Below are positions 23,168 through 31,514 of a stretch of DNA of 64,000 nucleotides, one piece after another (positions within the stretch are counted from its first letter, which is position 1; every line of letters starts with the position of its first letter). Source of the DNA: VRUE01 sp036276735 (GTDB lineage Bacteria; Actinomycetota; Thermoleophilia; Solirubrobacterales; 70-9). Below the pieces are notes generated by a model. That model made no database searches. It was not told the origin of the DNA and saw only the letters and a list, made by a program, of their open reading frames with translations. The position numbers were made by a program, and so were the translations under genes. The stretch is taken from positions 1 through 64,000 of the forward strand of contig DASUOH010000008.1 in the NCBI GenBank assembly GCA_036276735.1. Direction: 5' to 3'.

Positions 23168-24174
23168 GAGCCCGGCGTCGGCGCGATCTCGGTCGGCTCG
23201 CCGCCGCGCATCCAGTGCGCCTCGGGCGATGGCGGCGTGTCGCGCAGGTACCACTCCGCGTCGAGGGCGCCCATGCAGCCGGTGCCGGCGGCGGTGACCG
23301 CCTGGCGGTAGGTGCGGTCGACGACGTCGCCGACCGCGAAGACGCCGGACAGGTTGGTCCTGGTCGAGCCCGGCTTGGTGACGATGTAGCCCTCCTCGTC
23401 GGTGTCGACCTGGCCGTCGACGATCTCCGACTTCGGGATGTGGCCGATCGCGATGAACGCGCCTTCGGTGGCGAAGTCCTCGGTCTCGTCGGTCTCGGTG
23501 TTGCGCAGCCGCACGTGGTCGAGCTTGCCGCCCTCGCCCGCCACGAACTCCTCGGCGACGAAGGGTGCCTTGAACTCGATGTTGGGCTGCTCGGCGGCGC
23601 GCTCCTGCATGATCTTCGAGGCGCGGAACTCGTCACGGCGGTTGACGATCGTCAGCTCGCTGGCGAACTTGGAGACGAAGATCGCGTCCTCCATCGCCGA
23701 GTCGCCGCCGCCGATCACGATCACCTTGCGGTCCTTGAAGAAGGCGCCGTCGCAGACGCCGCAGGTCGAGACGCCGACGCCGCTCAGCTCGATCTCGCCG
23801 GGCACACCGAGCCGGCGCGGCTCGGCGCCCATCGCCAGGATCACCGTGCGCGCCAGGTGCTCCTCGTCGCCGAGGAAGACTTTTTGGACGCCGCCGTCGC
23901 TCAGCTCGACCCGGTCGACGTCGTCGGTGACGAAGCGGGTGCCGAAGCGCTCGGCCTGGGCGCGGAACTGGGTCATCATCTCCGGCCCCATGATCCCCTC
24001 GGGGTAGCCGGGGTAGTTCTCGACGTCGGTCGTGTTCTGCAGCTGACCGCCCCACTGGAAGCCCTCGAACACCAGCGGCTCGAGGTTCGCGCGCGCGGTG
24101 TAGAGCGCCGCCGTGTAGCCGGCCGGCCCGCCCCCGACGATGATCACGTTCTCGATCTTCTTCTCGTCCGCCAT
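23164..24174 (-). CDS. trxB: Thioredoxin reductase TrxB (336 aa)
   Basis: Low-molecular-weight thioredoxin reductase. The FAD motif is VGGGPAGYTAALYTARANL, the redox-active pair CGVC lies in STCGVCDGAFF, and the NADPH motif is VIGGGDSAMEDAIFV. The C-terminal FAD-contact GVFAVGDVVDRTYRQAVTAAGTGCMGA is present. It supplies electrons to thioredoxin and hence to MsrA and peroxiredoxin encoded in the same window. The C-terminus is slightly extended compared with E. coli TrxB. Confidence 0.95.
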   Translation of the reverse strand: MADEKKIENVIIVGGGPAGYTAALYTARANLEPLVFEGFQWGGQLQNTTDVENYPGYPEGIMGPEMMTQFRAQAERFGTRFVTDDVDRVELSDGGVQKVFLGDEEHLARTVILAMGAEPRRLGVPGEIELSGVGVSTCGVCDGAFFKDRKVIVIGGGDSAMEDAIFVSKFASELTIVNRRDEFRASKIMQERAAEQPNIEFKAPFVAEEFVAGEGGKLDHVRLRNTETDETEDFATEGAFIAIGHIPKSEIVDGQVDTDEEGYIVTKPGSTRTNLSGVFAVGDVVDRTYRQAVTAAGTGCMGALDAEWYLRDTPPSPEAHWMRGGEPTEIAPTPGS

Positions 24175-24189
24175 CTCTGCGCTCGCAGT

Positions 24190-25269
24190 CTAATACTTTA
24201 CTTTCTGAAGTATAGGCACCGGCTCTGGCCGGCGCTCGATCGGCCGGCCTGTCCGTTCCCATTCGTGGACACGCCCGCGCAGCTGGAAGAAGGCAACGAT
24301 CCCAGGCGGCAGCGGCAGCCAGAAGGCGACGGTGCGGTAGACCAGGATCGCCGGGAAGACGGTCTCCTCGGGCAGGCCGAAGAGGACGAAGGCGCCGATC
24401 ATCCCCGCGTCCACGGCCCCCACGCCCCCCGGCGCCAGCGGGAAGAGGTTGCCGACCATGCCGAGGAAGAACCCTTGGACCACGACGGCGATCGGGACGT
24501 GGATGCCGAAGGCTTTGAACGAAGCCCAGAGGATGCCGATGTTCGCCGCCCAGTACCCCGCGGCGCCAAGCAATGCCAGCCCGCCCCGAGTAGGGCTGCG
24601 CAGCAGCCCCAGCGCGAACCGGAAGCCTTCGCCCATCGTCGCCGGCACCTTGGCGAGGTTGGTGGCGATCTCGTGCATGCGCTCGTGGCTCGAGAATCGC
24701 GTCACGCGATCGCCGAGGTCGGGCGGGACGAGCATGATCAGCAGTCCGACCAGGAGGGCCAAGCCGGCCACCGCGGCCGGGATGACCGTCAGCTCGACCG
24801 CGTCCTCGCCGGGCAGCACCCCGGTGCGCAGCAGGATTCCGAAGACGATCACCGCCAGTGGATAGAAGACGTACTGGAGGCCGAGGAAGGCGACCATTCG
24901 CCGGGCGACGTCGCGGCGCTGCATCCCGGCCCGGCGCAGCGCCCAGTAGGTGAGCGCGATGCCGCCCGCCCCGCCGGCCGAGAAGAGCCGCGTCGCCGCC
25001 ACCCCCGCCAGGTTGATCTCATAGGTCTCCCTCCAGGTCAGCCGCAGCACGTTGCCGCCAACCACCGCCTTGAAGAGGGTGATGTAGGTGCCGGTCGCCG
25101 CGACGGTGAAGCCGATCGCGATGCCGATCCAGAGCGGGTCGGCTTCGCTCAGCTTGCTCAGCGCGTCGCCGAGGCCGAACAGCTTCGGGAAGAGGAAGTA
25201 GATCCCGATCAGCAGGAGCAGGACCAGCAGCGAGGTCTGCGCGATGCGGCGTCGCGTCAGCAGTGGCAT
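24190..25269 (-). CDS. UPF0104/lysylphosphatidylglycerol-synthase-type membrane protein (359 aa)
   Basis: About eight hydrophobic helices with the UPF0104 signature: LLLLIGIYFLFPKL, FSAGGAGGIALTYWALRRAG, GLQYVFYPLAVIVFG, and the diagnostic PLAPGGVGAVDAGMIGAFVLFGLPEE near residue 280, then VYRTVAFWLPLPPGIVAF. Such proteins are lipid flippase or transporter-like integral membrane proteins. The ATG at 25269 was chosen; GTG at 25311 is possible. The longer frame crosses the upstream gene and is not used. The 3' end forms a short hairpin with ATACTT/AAGTAT arms around the stop. Confidence 0.85.
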   Translation of the reverse strand: MPLLTRRRIAQTSLLVLLLLIGIYFLFPKLFGLGDALSKLSEADPLWIGIAIGFTVAATGTYITLFKAVVGGNVLRLTWRETYEINLAGVAATRLFSAGGAGGIALTYWALRRAGMQRRDVARRMVAFLGLQYVFYPLAVIVFGILLRTGVLPGEDAVELTVIPAAVAGLALLVGLLIMLVPPDLGDRVTRFSSHERMHEIATNLAKVPATMGEGFRFALGLLRSPTRGGLALLGAAGYWAANIGILWASFKAFGIHVPIAVVVQGFFLGMVGNLFPLAPGGVGAVDAGMIGAFVLFGLPEETVFPAILVYRTVAFWLPLPPGIVAFFQLRGRVHEWERTGRPIERRPEPVPILQKVKY

Positions 25270-25331
25270 CTCGGCGTTGCCGTGGCCGTTAGCCGGGTCC
25301 GCGGGGGACACGACTGGAGACGCTAGATCAT

Positions 25332-26276
25332 CTAGCTGTTGGCCATACGCTCGAGACGTCGCAGGCCGCGGTTCGTCGCCTCGACCAGCGGTTCGGCAAG
25401 CGGCTCGCCGCGTCGCACCGCCGCCACCAATGCGCCGCCCGCCGCCAGGTCCGTCACGTAGTGCTCGCCGAGGTAGACCAGCGCGAAGCCGAGGGTCCCC
25501 GCGTACGCCCAGCCAGCCGCGCCCGGCGCCCTGCCCGCTTCGCTCAGCGAGATCGCAGCCATCGTCGAGGTGGCGAAGTGCAGGGACGGCATCGCCGCCC
25601 ATGGATTGCCGCCGAGCGCTCCGTAGAGCGCCGGCCAGGCGCGCCCCCAGGTGCCTTCGCCCACCTCGACCATGATTCGCCGCACCGGCTCGCCGGTCAG
25701 TCCCTGCTCTGAGGCCCACCATGGCGGCGCGGTCGGCACGGCGAAGTAGACGAAGCAGCCGAGATCGAACACGGCCGCCATCTGGCGGGCCGCCCGCGGA
25801 AACCGCTCCGGGTGGCGCCAGAGGATGAAGGCAAGCGCCGCGTAGGGCTCGAGGAACCAGAGCCAGTGGACCCAGGTCAGGAAGCGGTCGAGCGGCCTCA
25901 CCTTCGGCAGCCGGCAGAGGGCGCGCTGCAGGCGGGCGTTCGGCAGGCTGCCGAGGCCGACCGCCCGGTCGAGGACGATCGGGTAGCGGCTGCGCAGGCG
26001 GCGGCGCAACGCCTCGGGGTCGTCGTAGGGCAGCTCGTGGGCCATCGTGAAGGCCCACATCTGCAGCGCGAAGAGGACGACGTCGCGGCGATGGGAGCGC
26101 GGCTGCAGGACGGCGAGCGCCAGCGGCCCCGCCGCGCAGGCGGCGACGGTCACGGCCGGGCGAATCCGCAGACGACGGCGCAGCAGCGGCGCCGCGATCG
26201 CGGCGCCGATCGCCCCCGCCGCCCCAGCGCGTACAGCCATTCGCAGCGCCGGAGCTGGCCGGGATCGCGTCCGCAT
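25332..26276 (-). CDS. PAP2-superfamily (Aur1-like) membrane phosphatase/phosphotransferase (314 aa)
   Basis: Five or six helices with the two PAP2 histidine motifs: AMPSLHFATSTMA (PSxHxxx) and YLGEHYVTDLAAGG (SRxxxxxHxxxD type, with GEHYVTD). AVPTAPPWW is typical of the inositolphosphotransferase Aur1/Ipt1 branch. It probably transfers or hydrolyses lipid phosphate head groups at the membrane. It lies upstream of the UPF0104 gene on the same strand, consistent with a lipid-related operon. Confidence 0.85.
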   Translation of the reverse strand: MRTRSRPAPALRMAVRAGAAGAIGAAIAAPLLRRRLRIRPAVTVAACAAGPLALAVLQPRSHRRDVVLFALQMWAFTMAHELPYDDPEALRRRLRSRYPIVLDRAVGLGSLPNARLQRALCRLPKVRPLDRFLTWVHWLWFLEPYAALAFILWRHPERFPRAARQMAAVFDLGCFVYFAVPTAPPWWASEQGLTGEPVRRIMVEVGEGTWGRAWPALYGALGGNPWAAMPSLHFATSTMAAISLSEAGRAPGAAGWAYAGTLGFALVYLGEHYVTDLAAGGALVAAVRRGEPLAEPLVEATNRGLRRLERMANS

Positions 26277-26382
26277 AGGGTCGGCGAGTATAGGACGAGA
26301 CGGTCAGTGGACCGGCCCGTGCGCGCGCCCGTTAACGACGGGCCACGGAGTCCATCCCCTGCGTGATTAGAATAGCCGCGCT

Positions 26383-27078
26383 TTGACCCCGAACTCTTCA
26401 GGTGCCGACCAGATCGACACCCTGCTCTGGATTGGCTTCGTCGCCGCGGCCATATTCGTCGCCGCGGTGATCGGCGGCCTGCTCTACGCGTTGCGGCGTT
26501 TTCGTGCCGAGCGCGGCGCGGAGCCGCGCCAGCTGACCGGAGACCGCCGCGTGCAGTTGCGGGTCGGCGCTGCGCTCGCCGCCTTCGCCACGGTGCTGAT
26601 GGTCGTCGGCATCGTATTCACCGAGAAGGCTCGCGAAGCGCCCGCCAGCGGGCCCGCCGGCCTCCACAACGACGGCGCGACGTTGCGGATCACCGCCACC
26701 GGCCAGCAGTGGATCTGGCGCTACGACTACCCCAACGAAGCCTTCTCCTATTACAAGCTCGTCATCCCGGTCGACACGGCCGTCGCGCTCGACCTCGTCT
26801 CGACCGACGTCGTCCACACCTGGGACGTCCCCTCGCTGGCCGGCAAGGCCGACGCCGTGCCAGGCAAGACGAGCCAGGTCACCTTCAGCGCCGACGAGGA
26901 GGGCACCTACTCCGGCCAGTCGGCAACCCTCTCGGGCCAGGCCTACGCCTCGATGCGGACCGAGGTCGAGGTCGTCTCGCCCGAGGACTACGAAGCCTTC
27001 GTCAAACAGCGCAAGAGCGATATCGAGGCCGGCCAGCAAAGCGCGGTCGAGTTGATCGAAAGCGGGGGCACGCCATGA
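26383..27078 (+). CDS. Cytochrome oxidase subunit II-like protein lacking CuA ligands (231 aa)
   Basis: Two N-terminal helices and a cupredoxin-like domain identify it as subunit II. GQQWIWRYDYP and VVHTWDVPSLAGKADAVPGK are conserved. Aligned without gaps to the canonical CtaC of this window (GTYQLICTELCGFGHATM), it reads GTYSGQSATLSGQAYASM: the CuA ligands Cys, Glu, Cys and His are Ser180, Thr182, Ser184 and Tyr188. Only His145 and Met191 remain. It therefore cannot bind a normal CuA centre. TTG start; overlaps the subunit I-like gene by 4 bp (ATGA). Possible quinol-oxidase-type subunit or non-catalytic homologue. Confidence 0.85.
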   Translation: MTPNSSGADQIDTLLWIGFVAAAIFVAAVIGGLLYALRRFRAERGAEPRQLTGDRRVQLRVGAALAAFATVLMVVGIVFTEKAREAPASGPAGLHNDGATLRITATGQQWIWRYDYPNEAFSYYKLVIPVDTAVALDLVSTDVVHTWDVPSLAGKADAVPGKTSQVTFSADEEGTYSGQSATLSGQAYASMRTEVEVVSPEDYEAFVKQRKSDIEAGQQSAVELIESGGTP

Positions 27079-28775
27079 ACGCGGAGCGAGCAAGCGCACC
27101 GACCAAGCGGCCCGAGCTCGCCTTCGACGGCTGGGCGCCGCGCCGGCCCCGCTGGGTCGAGATAGCGACCAGCGCCGACCACAAGGACGTCGGCCGCGCC
27201 CTGGTCGTCTCCGCGCTCGGCTTCCTCTTCCTCGCCCTGGTCGAGCTGCTGCTGATGCGGCTGCAGCTGGCGATTCCGGAGAACACCTTCCTCAGCCCGG
27301 TCGGCTTCAATCGCATGCTCTCCCTCTACGGGGCGACCGGCGTCTTCCTCTTCGCCGTGCCGTTCGCGCTCGGCCTCTTCTACTACGTGACGCCGCTGCA
27401 GATCGGCGCCCGCGGGACGGCCCTGCCGCGCCTCGGCCAGATCGGCCTCTGGCTCTACATAGCCGGCGCCGCGGTCCTCTACGCGGGGCTCCTCTTCACG
27501 CCGTCGGAGGCCGGCGTCAACCCCCTCGCCCCCCTCTCGGAGCTCACCTTCCTGCCCAACAACGGGGTCGACGCCTGGGCCGCCGCAACCGGCCTCGCAA
27601 CGCTTGGATTCGTCCTGCTGGCGATCGACCTGGTGGCGACCCTGCGCATGCTGCGCGCCCCCGGCATGGCCTGGCGCCGGCTGCCGATCTTCTCCTGGGC
27701 GGCGGCGATCTCCTCCTGGCTGCTGCTCTTCATCGGGCCGGTGATGCTGGCCGCGCTGGCGATGCTGCTGATCGACCGCAACTTCGAAGGCATCTTCTTC
27801 GTCGGCGGCGCCGGCGGCGCGCCGCTGCTCTGGCAGCACCTCAGCTGGATCTTCTTCACCGGCGCCTACATGCTGGTGCTGATCTTCGCCTTCGGCGCGA
27901 TCGCGGAAATCGCCTCCGGCATGTCTCGGAAGCCGATCTTCAACCGTGGCGCCGTGATCGGCTCGCTGGTAGCGATCGCCGTGCTCGGGACGCTGGCTTG
28001 GATGCAGAACATGCTCACCGCGCCGATCGGCGTCGGCTGGATGTACTTCGCGATGATCGTGTCGCTGGCGCTGATCGTGCCCTTCGGCCTCGTCTTCTTC
28101 AACCTGATCGCGACCCTGGTCGGCGGCACGCTGCGGATGCGGGCGCCGCTGCTCTTCGCCGCCGGGGCGACCGCGATGATCGCGATCGGCCTCGCCGCCG
28201 AGCTTTCCCACTCGCTGGTGGCGCTCGCCTGGCGGCTGCAGCACACGACCGACGCGACCGCCGCCACGCACTTCTCGCTCGTCGGCGGCGCCGTCTTCGG
28301 CGGCTTCGCGGCTCTCCACTGGTGGTTCCCGAAGATGACCGGGAAGACGATGGGCGAGAGCCTGGCGCGCTTCTCGTTCTGGACGATGACCGCCGGCATG
28401 CTGCTCACCTTCGTCCCCCTCCTCCTCGCCGGCGGCTTCGAGGGCCAGCCGGTCGACACCTACAAGTTCTTCGACGGCACCAGGGTCAGCGGCTACAACC
28501 TGATCGCCTCGATCGGCGCCTTCGTGCTCGCGATCGGGATCGTGATGACGCTCGTCAACGCCGTGCTCAGCCGCGACGGCGGCGCCCCGACCGGCCACGA
28601 TCCGTGGGGCGGTGACTCGCTCGAGTGGTTCGCGCTCTCGCCGCCCGACCCGCACAACTTCGACGTCCTGCCGGACGTTCGCAGCCCCCGCCCGCTGCGC
28701 GACATCCGCACGGCAGTCGGCGGGCGCGATGCCCGCCGCGCCGCGCCGGCTCGCGATTCCCAGCCGGTAGCCTAA
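27075..28775 (+). CDS. Cytochrome oxidase subunit I-like protein lacking most heme/copper ligands (566 aa)
   Basis: The HCO subunit I fold with about 14 helices is clear (ADHKDVG, PFALGLFYYVTPLQIGARG, WQHLSW, MSRKPIF, HWWFPKMTGKTMGE, the tail SLEWFALSPPDPHNF). Against the canonical CtaD here, the low-spin heme His in helix II is Tyr85. The CuB His of GHPxVY is Thr262 and the crosslinked Tyr is Met266. The His-His pair is Gln311-Asn312, and the high-spin heme His is Ala397. Only His399 remains. The enzyme cannot assemble the usual centres, so a non-catalytic role or a different reaction is likely. Directly upstream of ctaB. Confidence 0.88.
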   Translation: MNAERASAPTKRPELAFDGWAPRRPRWVEIATSADHKDVGRALVVSALGFLFLALVELLLMRLQLAIPENTFLSPVGFNRMLSLYGATGVFLFAVPFALGLFYYVTPLQIGARGTALPRLGQIGLWLYIAGAAVLYAGLLFTPSEAGVNPLAPLSELTFLPNNGVDAWAAATGLATLGFVLLAIDLVATLRMLRAPGMAWRRLPIFSWAAAISSWLLLFIGPVMLAALAMLLIDRNFEGIFFVGGAGGAPLLWQHLSWIFFTGAYMLVLIFAFGAIAEIASGMSRKPIFNRGAVIGSLVAIAVLGTLAWMQNMLTAPIGVGWMYFAMIVSLALIVPFGLVFFNLIATLVGGTLRMRAPLLFAAGATAMIAIGLAAELSHSLVALAWRLQHTTDATAATHFSLVGGAVFGGFAALHWWFPKMTGKTMGESLARFSFWTMTAGMLLTFVPLLLAGGFEGQPVDTYKFFDGTRVSGYNLIASIGAFVLAIGIVMTLVNAVLSRDGGAPTGHDPWGGDSLEWFALSPPDPHNFDVLPDVRSPRPLRDIRTAVGGRDARRAAPARDSQPVA

Positions 28776-28779
28776 AAAC

Positions 28780-29679
28780 GTGAGCGCAGGCGCCCAGACG
28801 GCCGCCCTCTCGCGGCGCCCCGCGGCGCTGACGCTGCTGCGTGACCTCCTCACGCTGACCAAGCCCAAGGTCCAGTCGCTGCTGCTGTTCACGACGGTGA
28901 CGACTATGTACGTCGCAGGCGACCCCTCCCCGGGGCTGGTCCTCCTCACCTGCCTGGGCGGCGCCCTCTCGGCCGGCGGCGCCGGGGCGATCAACCACGC
29001 CGTCGACCGCGACATCGACCGCACGATGGCCCGCACCGCCGACCGGCCCGTCGCCAGCGGCCGCATCTCGCCCGCTGTCGCCATCGGCTTCGGCGCCGCG
29101 CTCGGCCTCTGCTCCTTCCTGCTGCTGGCGCTGACCGTCAACCCGCTGGCAGCGGCGCTCTCGCTCTCCGGCCTCTTCGGCTACGTCTTCGTCTACACGC
29201 TGTGGCTGAAGCGCGCGACCCCGCAGAACATCGTCATCGGCGGCGCCGCCGGCGCGGTGCCGCCGCTGGTCGCCTGGGCGGCCGTGACGGGCGGCCTCAG
29301 CGGCACGGCGTTCTACCTCTTCGCGATCGTCTTCTTCTGGACCCCGCCCCACTTCTGGGCGCTCTCGCTGCTGATGAAGGACGAGTACGCGCGGGCCGGC
29401 GTGCCGATGCTGCCGGTGGTACGCGGCGAGGCCGAGACGCGTCGCCAGATCCTGCTCTACACGGTGCTGCTCTATGCGGTCACGCAGCTGCCCTTCTGCG
29501 CGGGGGCCTTCGGGCTCGAGTACCTGGTCGCCTCGATGTCGCTCGGCGCCGGCTTCATCTACTGCTCGGTGCGCCTGCTGCGCAGCGCCGACCGCCGCTG
29601 GGCACTCCGCACCTACCTCTTCTCCCTCGCCTACCTGGCGCTGCTCTTCGCGGCGATGCCGCTCGACCGCGTCGTCTAG
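28780..29679 (+). CDS. ctaB: Protoheme IX farnesyltransferase CtaB (299 aa)
   Basis: UbiA-superfamily prenyltransferase with TKPKVQSLLLFTT, the aspartate motif NHAVDRDIDRTMARTADRP (NxxxDxxxD), the second motif YTLWLKRATPQNIVIGGAAG, and WTPPHFWALSLLMKDEYARA. Nine or so helices. It farnesylates protoheme to heme O, the precursor used by CtaA to make heme A for the oxidase. It begins 4 bp after the degenerate oxidase subunit I gene. GTG start. Confidence 0.95.
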   Translation: MSAGAQTAALSRRPAALTLLRDLLTLTKPKVQSLLLFTTVTTMYVAGDPSPGLVLLTCLGGALSAGGAGAINHAVDRDIDRTMARTADRPVASGRISPAVAIGFGAALGLCSFLLLALTVNPLAAALSLSGLFGYVFVYTLWLKRATPQNIVIGGAAGAVPPLVAWAAVTGGLSGTAFYLFAIVFFWTPPHFWALSLLMKDEYARAGVPMLPVVRGEAETRRQILLYTVLLYAVTQLPFCAGAFGLEYLVASMSLGAGFIYCSVRLLRSADRRWALRTYLFSLAYLALLFAAMPLDRVV

Positions 29680-29706
29680 ACCTGGCGCCCTGATAGAAAT
29701 CCCGCC

Positions 29707-29820
29707 GTGGACCGCGAGACCTCGAAACGACAGATCACGGCCGGCCTCGTGGCAGGCGGCATCGCCGCCGCGGTATTCGCCCTCTGCTTCCTCGCCGCCA
29801 CGCTCTACATCGCATCATGA
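29707..29820 (+). CDS. Tiny single-helix membrane protein in the oxidase-like operon (37 aa)
   Basis: A 38-codon frame beginning GTG gives MDRETSKRQITAGLVAGGIA and then AAVFALCFLAATLYIAS: a charged head of 9 residues and one transmembrane helix. It lies 27 bp after ctaB and overlaps the next gene by 4 bp (ATGA), which argues for genuine translation. Single-helix accessory subunits of this size are common in respiratory complexes. No family is recognised. Confidence 0.55.
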   Translation: MDRETSKRQITAGLVAGGIAAAVFALCFLAATLYIAS

Positions 29821-30104
29821 GCGCGGACCGCGAGATCTCCGAGCCCGGCGAGCTCGTGCAGGCGTCCCGCCCCTCCTGGGCGCCGATCTTCTTCGCCTTC
29901 GGCGCCGCGCTTGCCCTCTGCGGCCTCTTCGCGCAGGGCTTCATGGTCCGCGGCTGGGTCTACTCGATCATCGGCGGCATCGTCGCTCTCGCCGCCCTCC
30001 GCAGCATGGCCGGCGAGGCGCGGCGCGACTACTACTCGCGACCGCGGCGCCAGCGCGTCCGCGGCGCCGTGCTTCCGGTCGAACGGCTCTCCCCACCGCG
30101 CTGA
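29817..30104 (+). CDS. Cytochrome oxidase subunit IV-like small membrane protein (95 aa)
   Basis: Two helices (PIFFAFGAALALCGLFAQGF and VYSIIGGIVALAALRSM) follow an N-terminal segment SADREISEPGELVQASRPSW. The pattern 'PSWAP...FG.AL.L.GL' resembles CtaF/subunit IV-type proteins of actinobacterial oxidases. The C-terminus is basic. It is the last gene of the five-gene oxidase-like operon; its TGA lies in the arm of the structured repeat at 30102-30222. Confidence 0.6.
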   Translation: MSADREISEPGELVQASRPSWAPIFFAFGAALALCGLFAQGFMVRGWVYSIIGGIVALAALRSMAGEARRDYYSRPRRQRVRGAVLPVERLSPPR

Positions 30105-30222
30105 CGCCGTAACACCGGCGCATCTCGGCGTCCTCAGTCGACCGGCTGCGGGTCACGCACATCAGTGCGCTCCCCTTGCCGGCCTCCCTGCGTCCACCGA
30201 TCTGCTTGGTCCTACGGCGTCA
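30102..30222 (-). ncRNA. Convergent-junction structured element, copy B
   Basis: Perfect 10-nt arms TGACGCCGTA (30102-30111) and TACGGCGTCA (30213-30222) enclose, on the minus strand, the blocks GGACGCAGGGAG (30195-30184) and CGACTGAGGAC (30140-30130). They are 43 nt apart, as in copy A, with the same inner hairpin but a swapped loop (GCGCAC-tgat-GTGCGT). The 5' arm contains the TGA of the oxidase-like operon and the 3' arm the TAG of the convergent CBS gene. The core is on the strand opposite to copies A and C. Confidence 0.6.
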
Positions 30223-30610
30223 TCCCTGAGGTGGCGCCGTCACTCGTCCACACTCGGATGATGTCGCGGACGGAGAGAACTCCGGCAACGTCGCCGTCCT
30301 CGAAGACGACGAGGTGGCGGATGCCGCGCCTGGCCATCTCGCTGGCAGCGCGCTCGAGGCTCCACTCGGGCTCCGCCGCCACCACCCCCTCGCTCATGTG
30401 ATCGCAGACCCGCTCGCTGTCGGGATCCTCGCCGCGCCCCAGGGAGACCAGGATGTCTCGCTCGGTGACGATCGACGGCACCGGCGTCTCGTCGTCGGCG
30501 ACAAGCGCCGCGCCGATCCCGTTCTCCGTCATCCGTTCGGCAGCCTCGCGCAGGGTGTGCGCCGGCCCGACGGTCAGCACCACGTCCGACATCCCATCCC
30601 TTACCTGCAT
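30212..30610 (-). CDS. CBS-domain pair protein (132 aa)
   Basis: Two complete CBS domains: TLREAAERMTENGIGAALVA with TERDIL, and SLERAASEMARRGIRHLVVF with VLSVRDIIRVW. No other domain. Such stand-alone Bateman modules bind adenosine nucleotides and regulate partner proteins. It is cytosolic, and the target is not visible from context. The gene ends in TAG within the arm of the structured repeat shared with the convergent oxidase-like operon. Confidence 0.9.
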   Translation of the reverse strand: MQVRDGMSDVVLTVGPAHTLREAAERMTENGIGAALVADDETPVPSIVTERDILVSLGRGEDPDSERVCDHMSEGVVAAEPEWSLERAASEMARRGIRHLVVFEDGDVAGVLSVRDIIRVWTSDGATSGMTP

Positions 30611-30740
30611 CGCGCCTCCGTTCCTGACCGTTTTGACCTAGTGCGAATCGCCTCAAGCCTACCCGACTCCAGGCGCCGACACGCATGCTGACCGACGGCT
30701 TCGACGTATAGACTCCGGCCCGCTCGTACGCACGAAAGCC

Positions 30741-31439
30741 ATGCCGACCCCGCCCATGCCGACCCGCCTTCTGCTGCTCCTCGCCGCACTCGCGGCGATT
30801 GCCCTGCCCGCCTCGGGTTGCGGCACGAGCAGCGCCGACCCCGAGCGGGGCCGCGAACTGTTCAAACAGAAATGCGGGACCTGCCATGGGATGGCGGAGG
30901 CGGGGTCGACGGCACAGATCGGGCCAAACCTCGACGATGCCTTTGCGGCCGCCCGCGCTTCCGGCCAGGGTGAGTCGACGATCGAAGGCGTGGTCGAAGC
31001 GCAGGTCGAATACCCACGCCCGAGCAACGACAACCCGGCGGTCTCGATGCCGCCCGACCTCGTCACCGGGCAGGATCTCGACGACGTCGCCGCCTACGTC
31101 GCCGAATACGCGGGCGTGCCGGGTGCGGCGCCGCCGAAAGTTCCCGGCGGGCCTGGCGCGCAGGTGTTCGCCAACAACGGCTGCGCCAGCTGCCACGCGC
31201 TGGCCGAGGCCAACGCGGGCGGCACGACCGGTCCGGACCTGGACAAAGTGCTCGTCGGTCAGAGCGCGGGGTCGATCGAGAAATCGATCGTCGACCCGAA
31301 CGCGCAGATCACCCCGGGCTACCCGCCGAACGTGATGCCGGGCGAATACGAGACCCAGCTCAGCCCCAAAGAACTCAAAGAGCTCGTCGCCTTCCTCGCC
31401 GAAGCCACCGCCAAAGGCGGCTCGGGCGGGGGCAAATAG
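30741..31439 (+). CDS. Diheme cytochrome c lipoprotein (232 aa)
   Basis: The N-terminus is a lipoprotein signal (LLLLLAALAAIALPASGC, lipobox at about residue 27). Two cytochrome c domains follow, with heme motifs CGTCH and CASCH. Methionine ligands are plausible in VSMPPDLVTGQDL and NVMPGEYETQLS. Membrane-anchored, outward-facing electron carrier, a plausible donor for the oxidases encoded on both sides. A second ATG 5 codons downstream (30756) may be the true start. Divergent from the CBS gene. Confidence 0.9.
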   Translation: MPTPPMPTRLLLLLAALAAIALPASGCGTSSADPERGRELFKQKCGTCHGMAEAGSTAQIGPNLDDAFAAARASGQGESTIEGVVEAQVEYPRPSNDNPAVSMPPDLVTGQDLDDVAAYVAEYAGVPGAAPPKVPGGPGAQVFANNGCASCHALAEANAGGTTGPDLDKVLVGQSAGSIEKSIVDPNAQITPGYPPNVMPGEYETQLSPKELKELVAFLAEATAKGGSGGGK

Positions 31440-31514
31440 CGCCGGGGCTCACCGCCGGCCCGGCGAACCGCCGCTGGCATCATCTAGGCCGCCGATGCCA
31501 CGACCTCGTCTCTG

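Noticed and set aside
24190..26058. A 622-aa frame extending the UPF0104 gene upstream through the PAP2 gene
   Set aside because: The N-terminal 260 residues are arginine/alanine-rich with no family pattern and lie antiphase to the real PAP2 gene at 25332-26276 on the same strand. The ATG at 25269 gives a normal UPF0104 protein.
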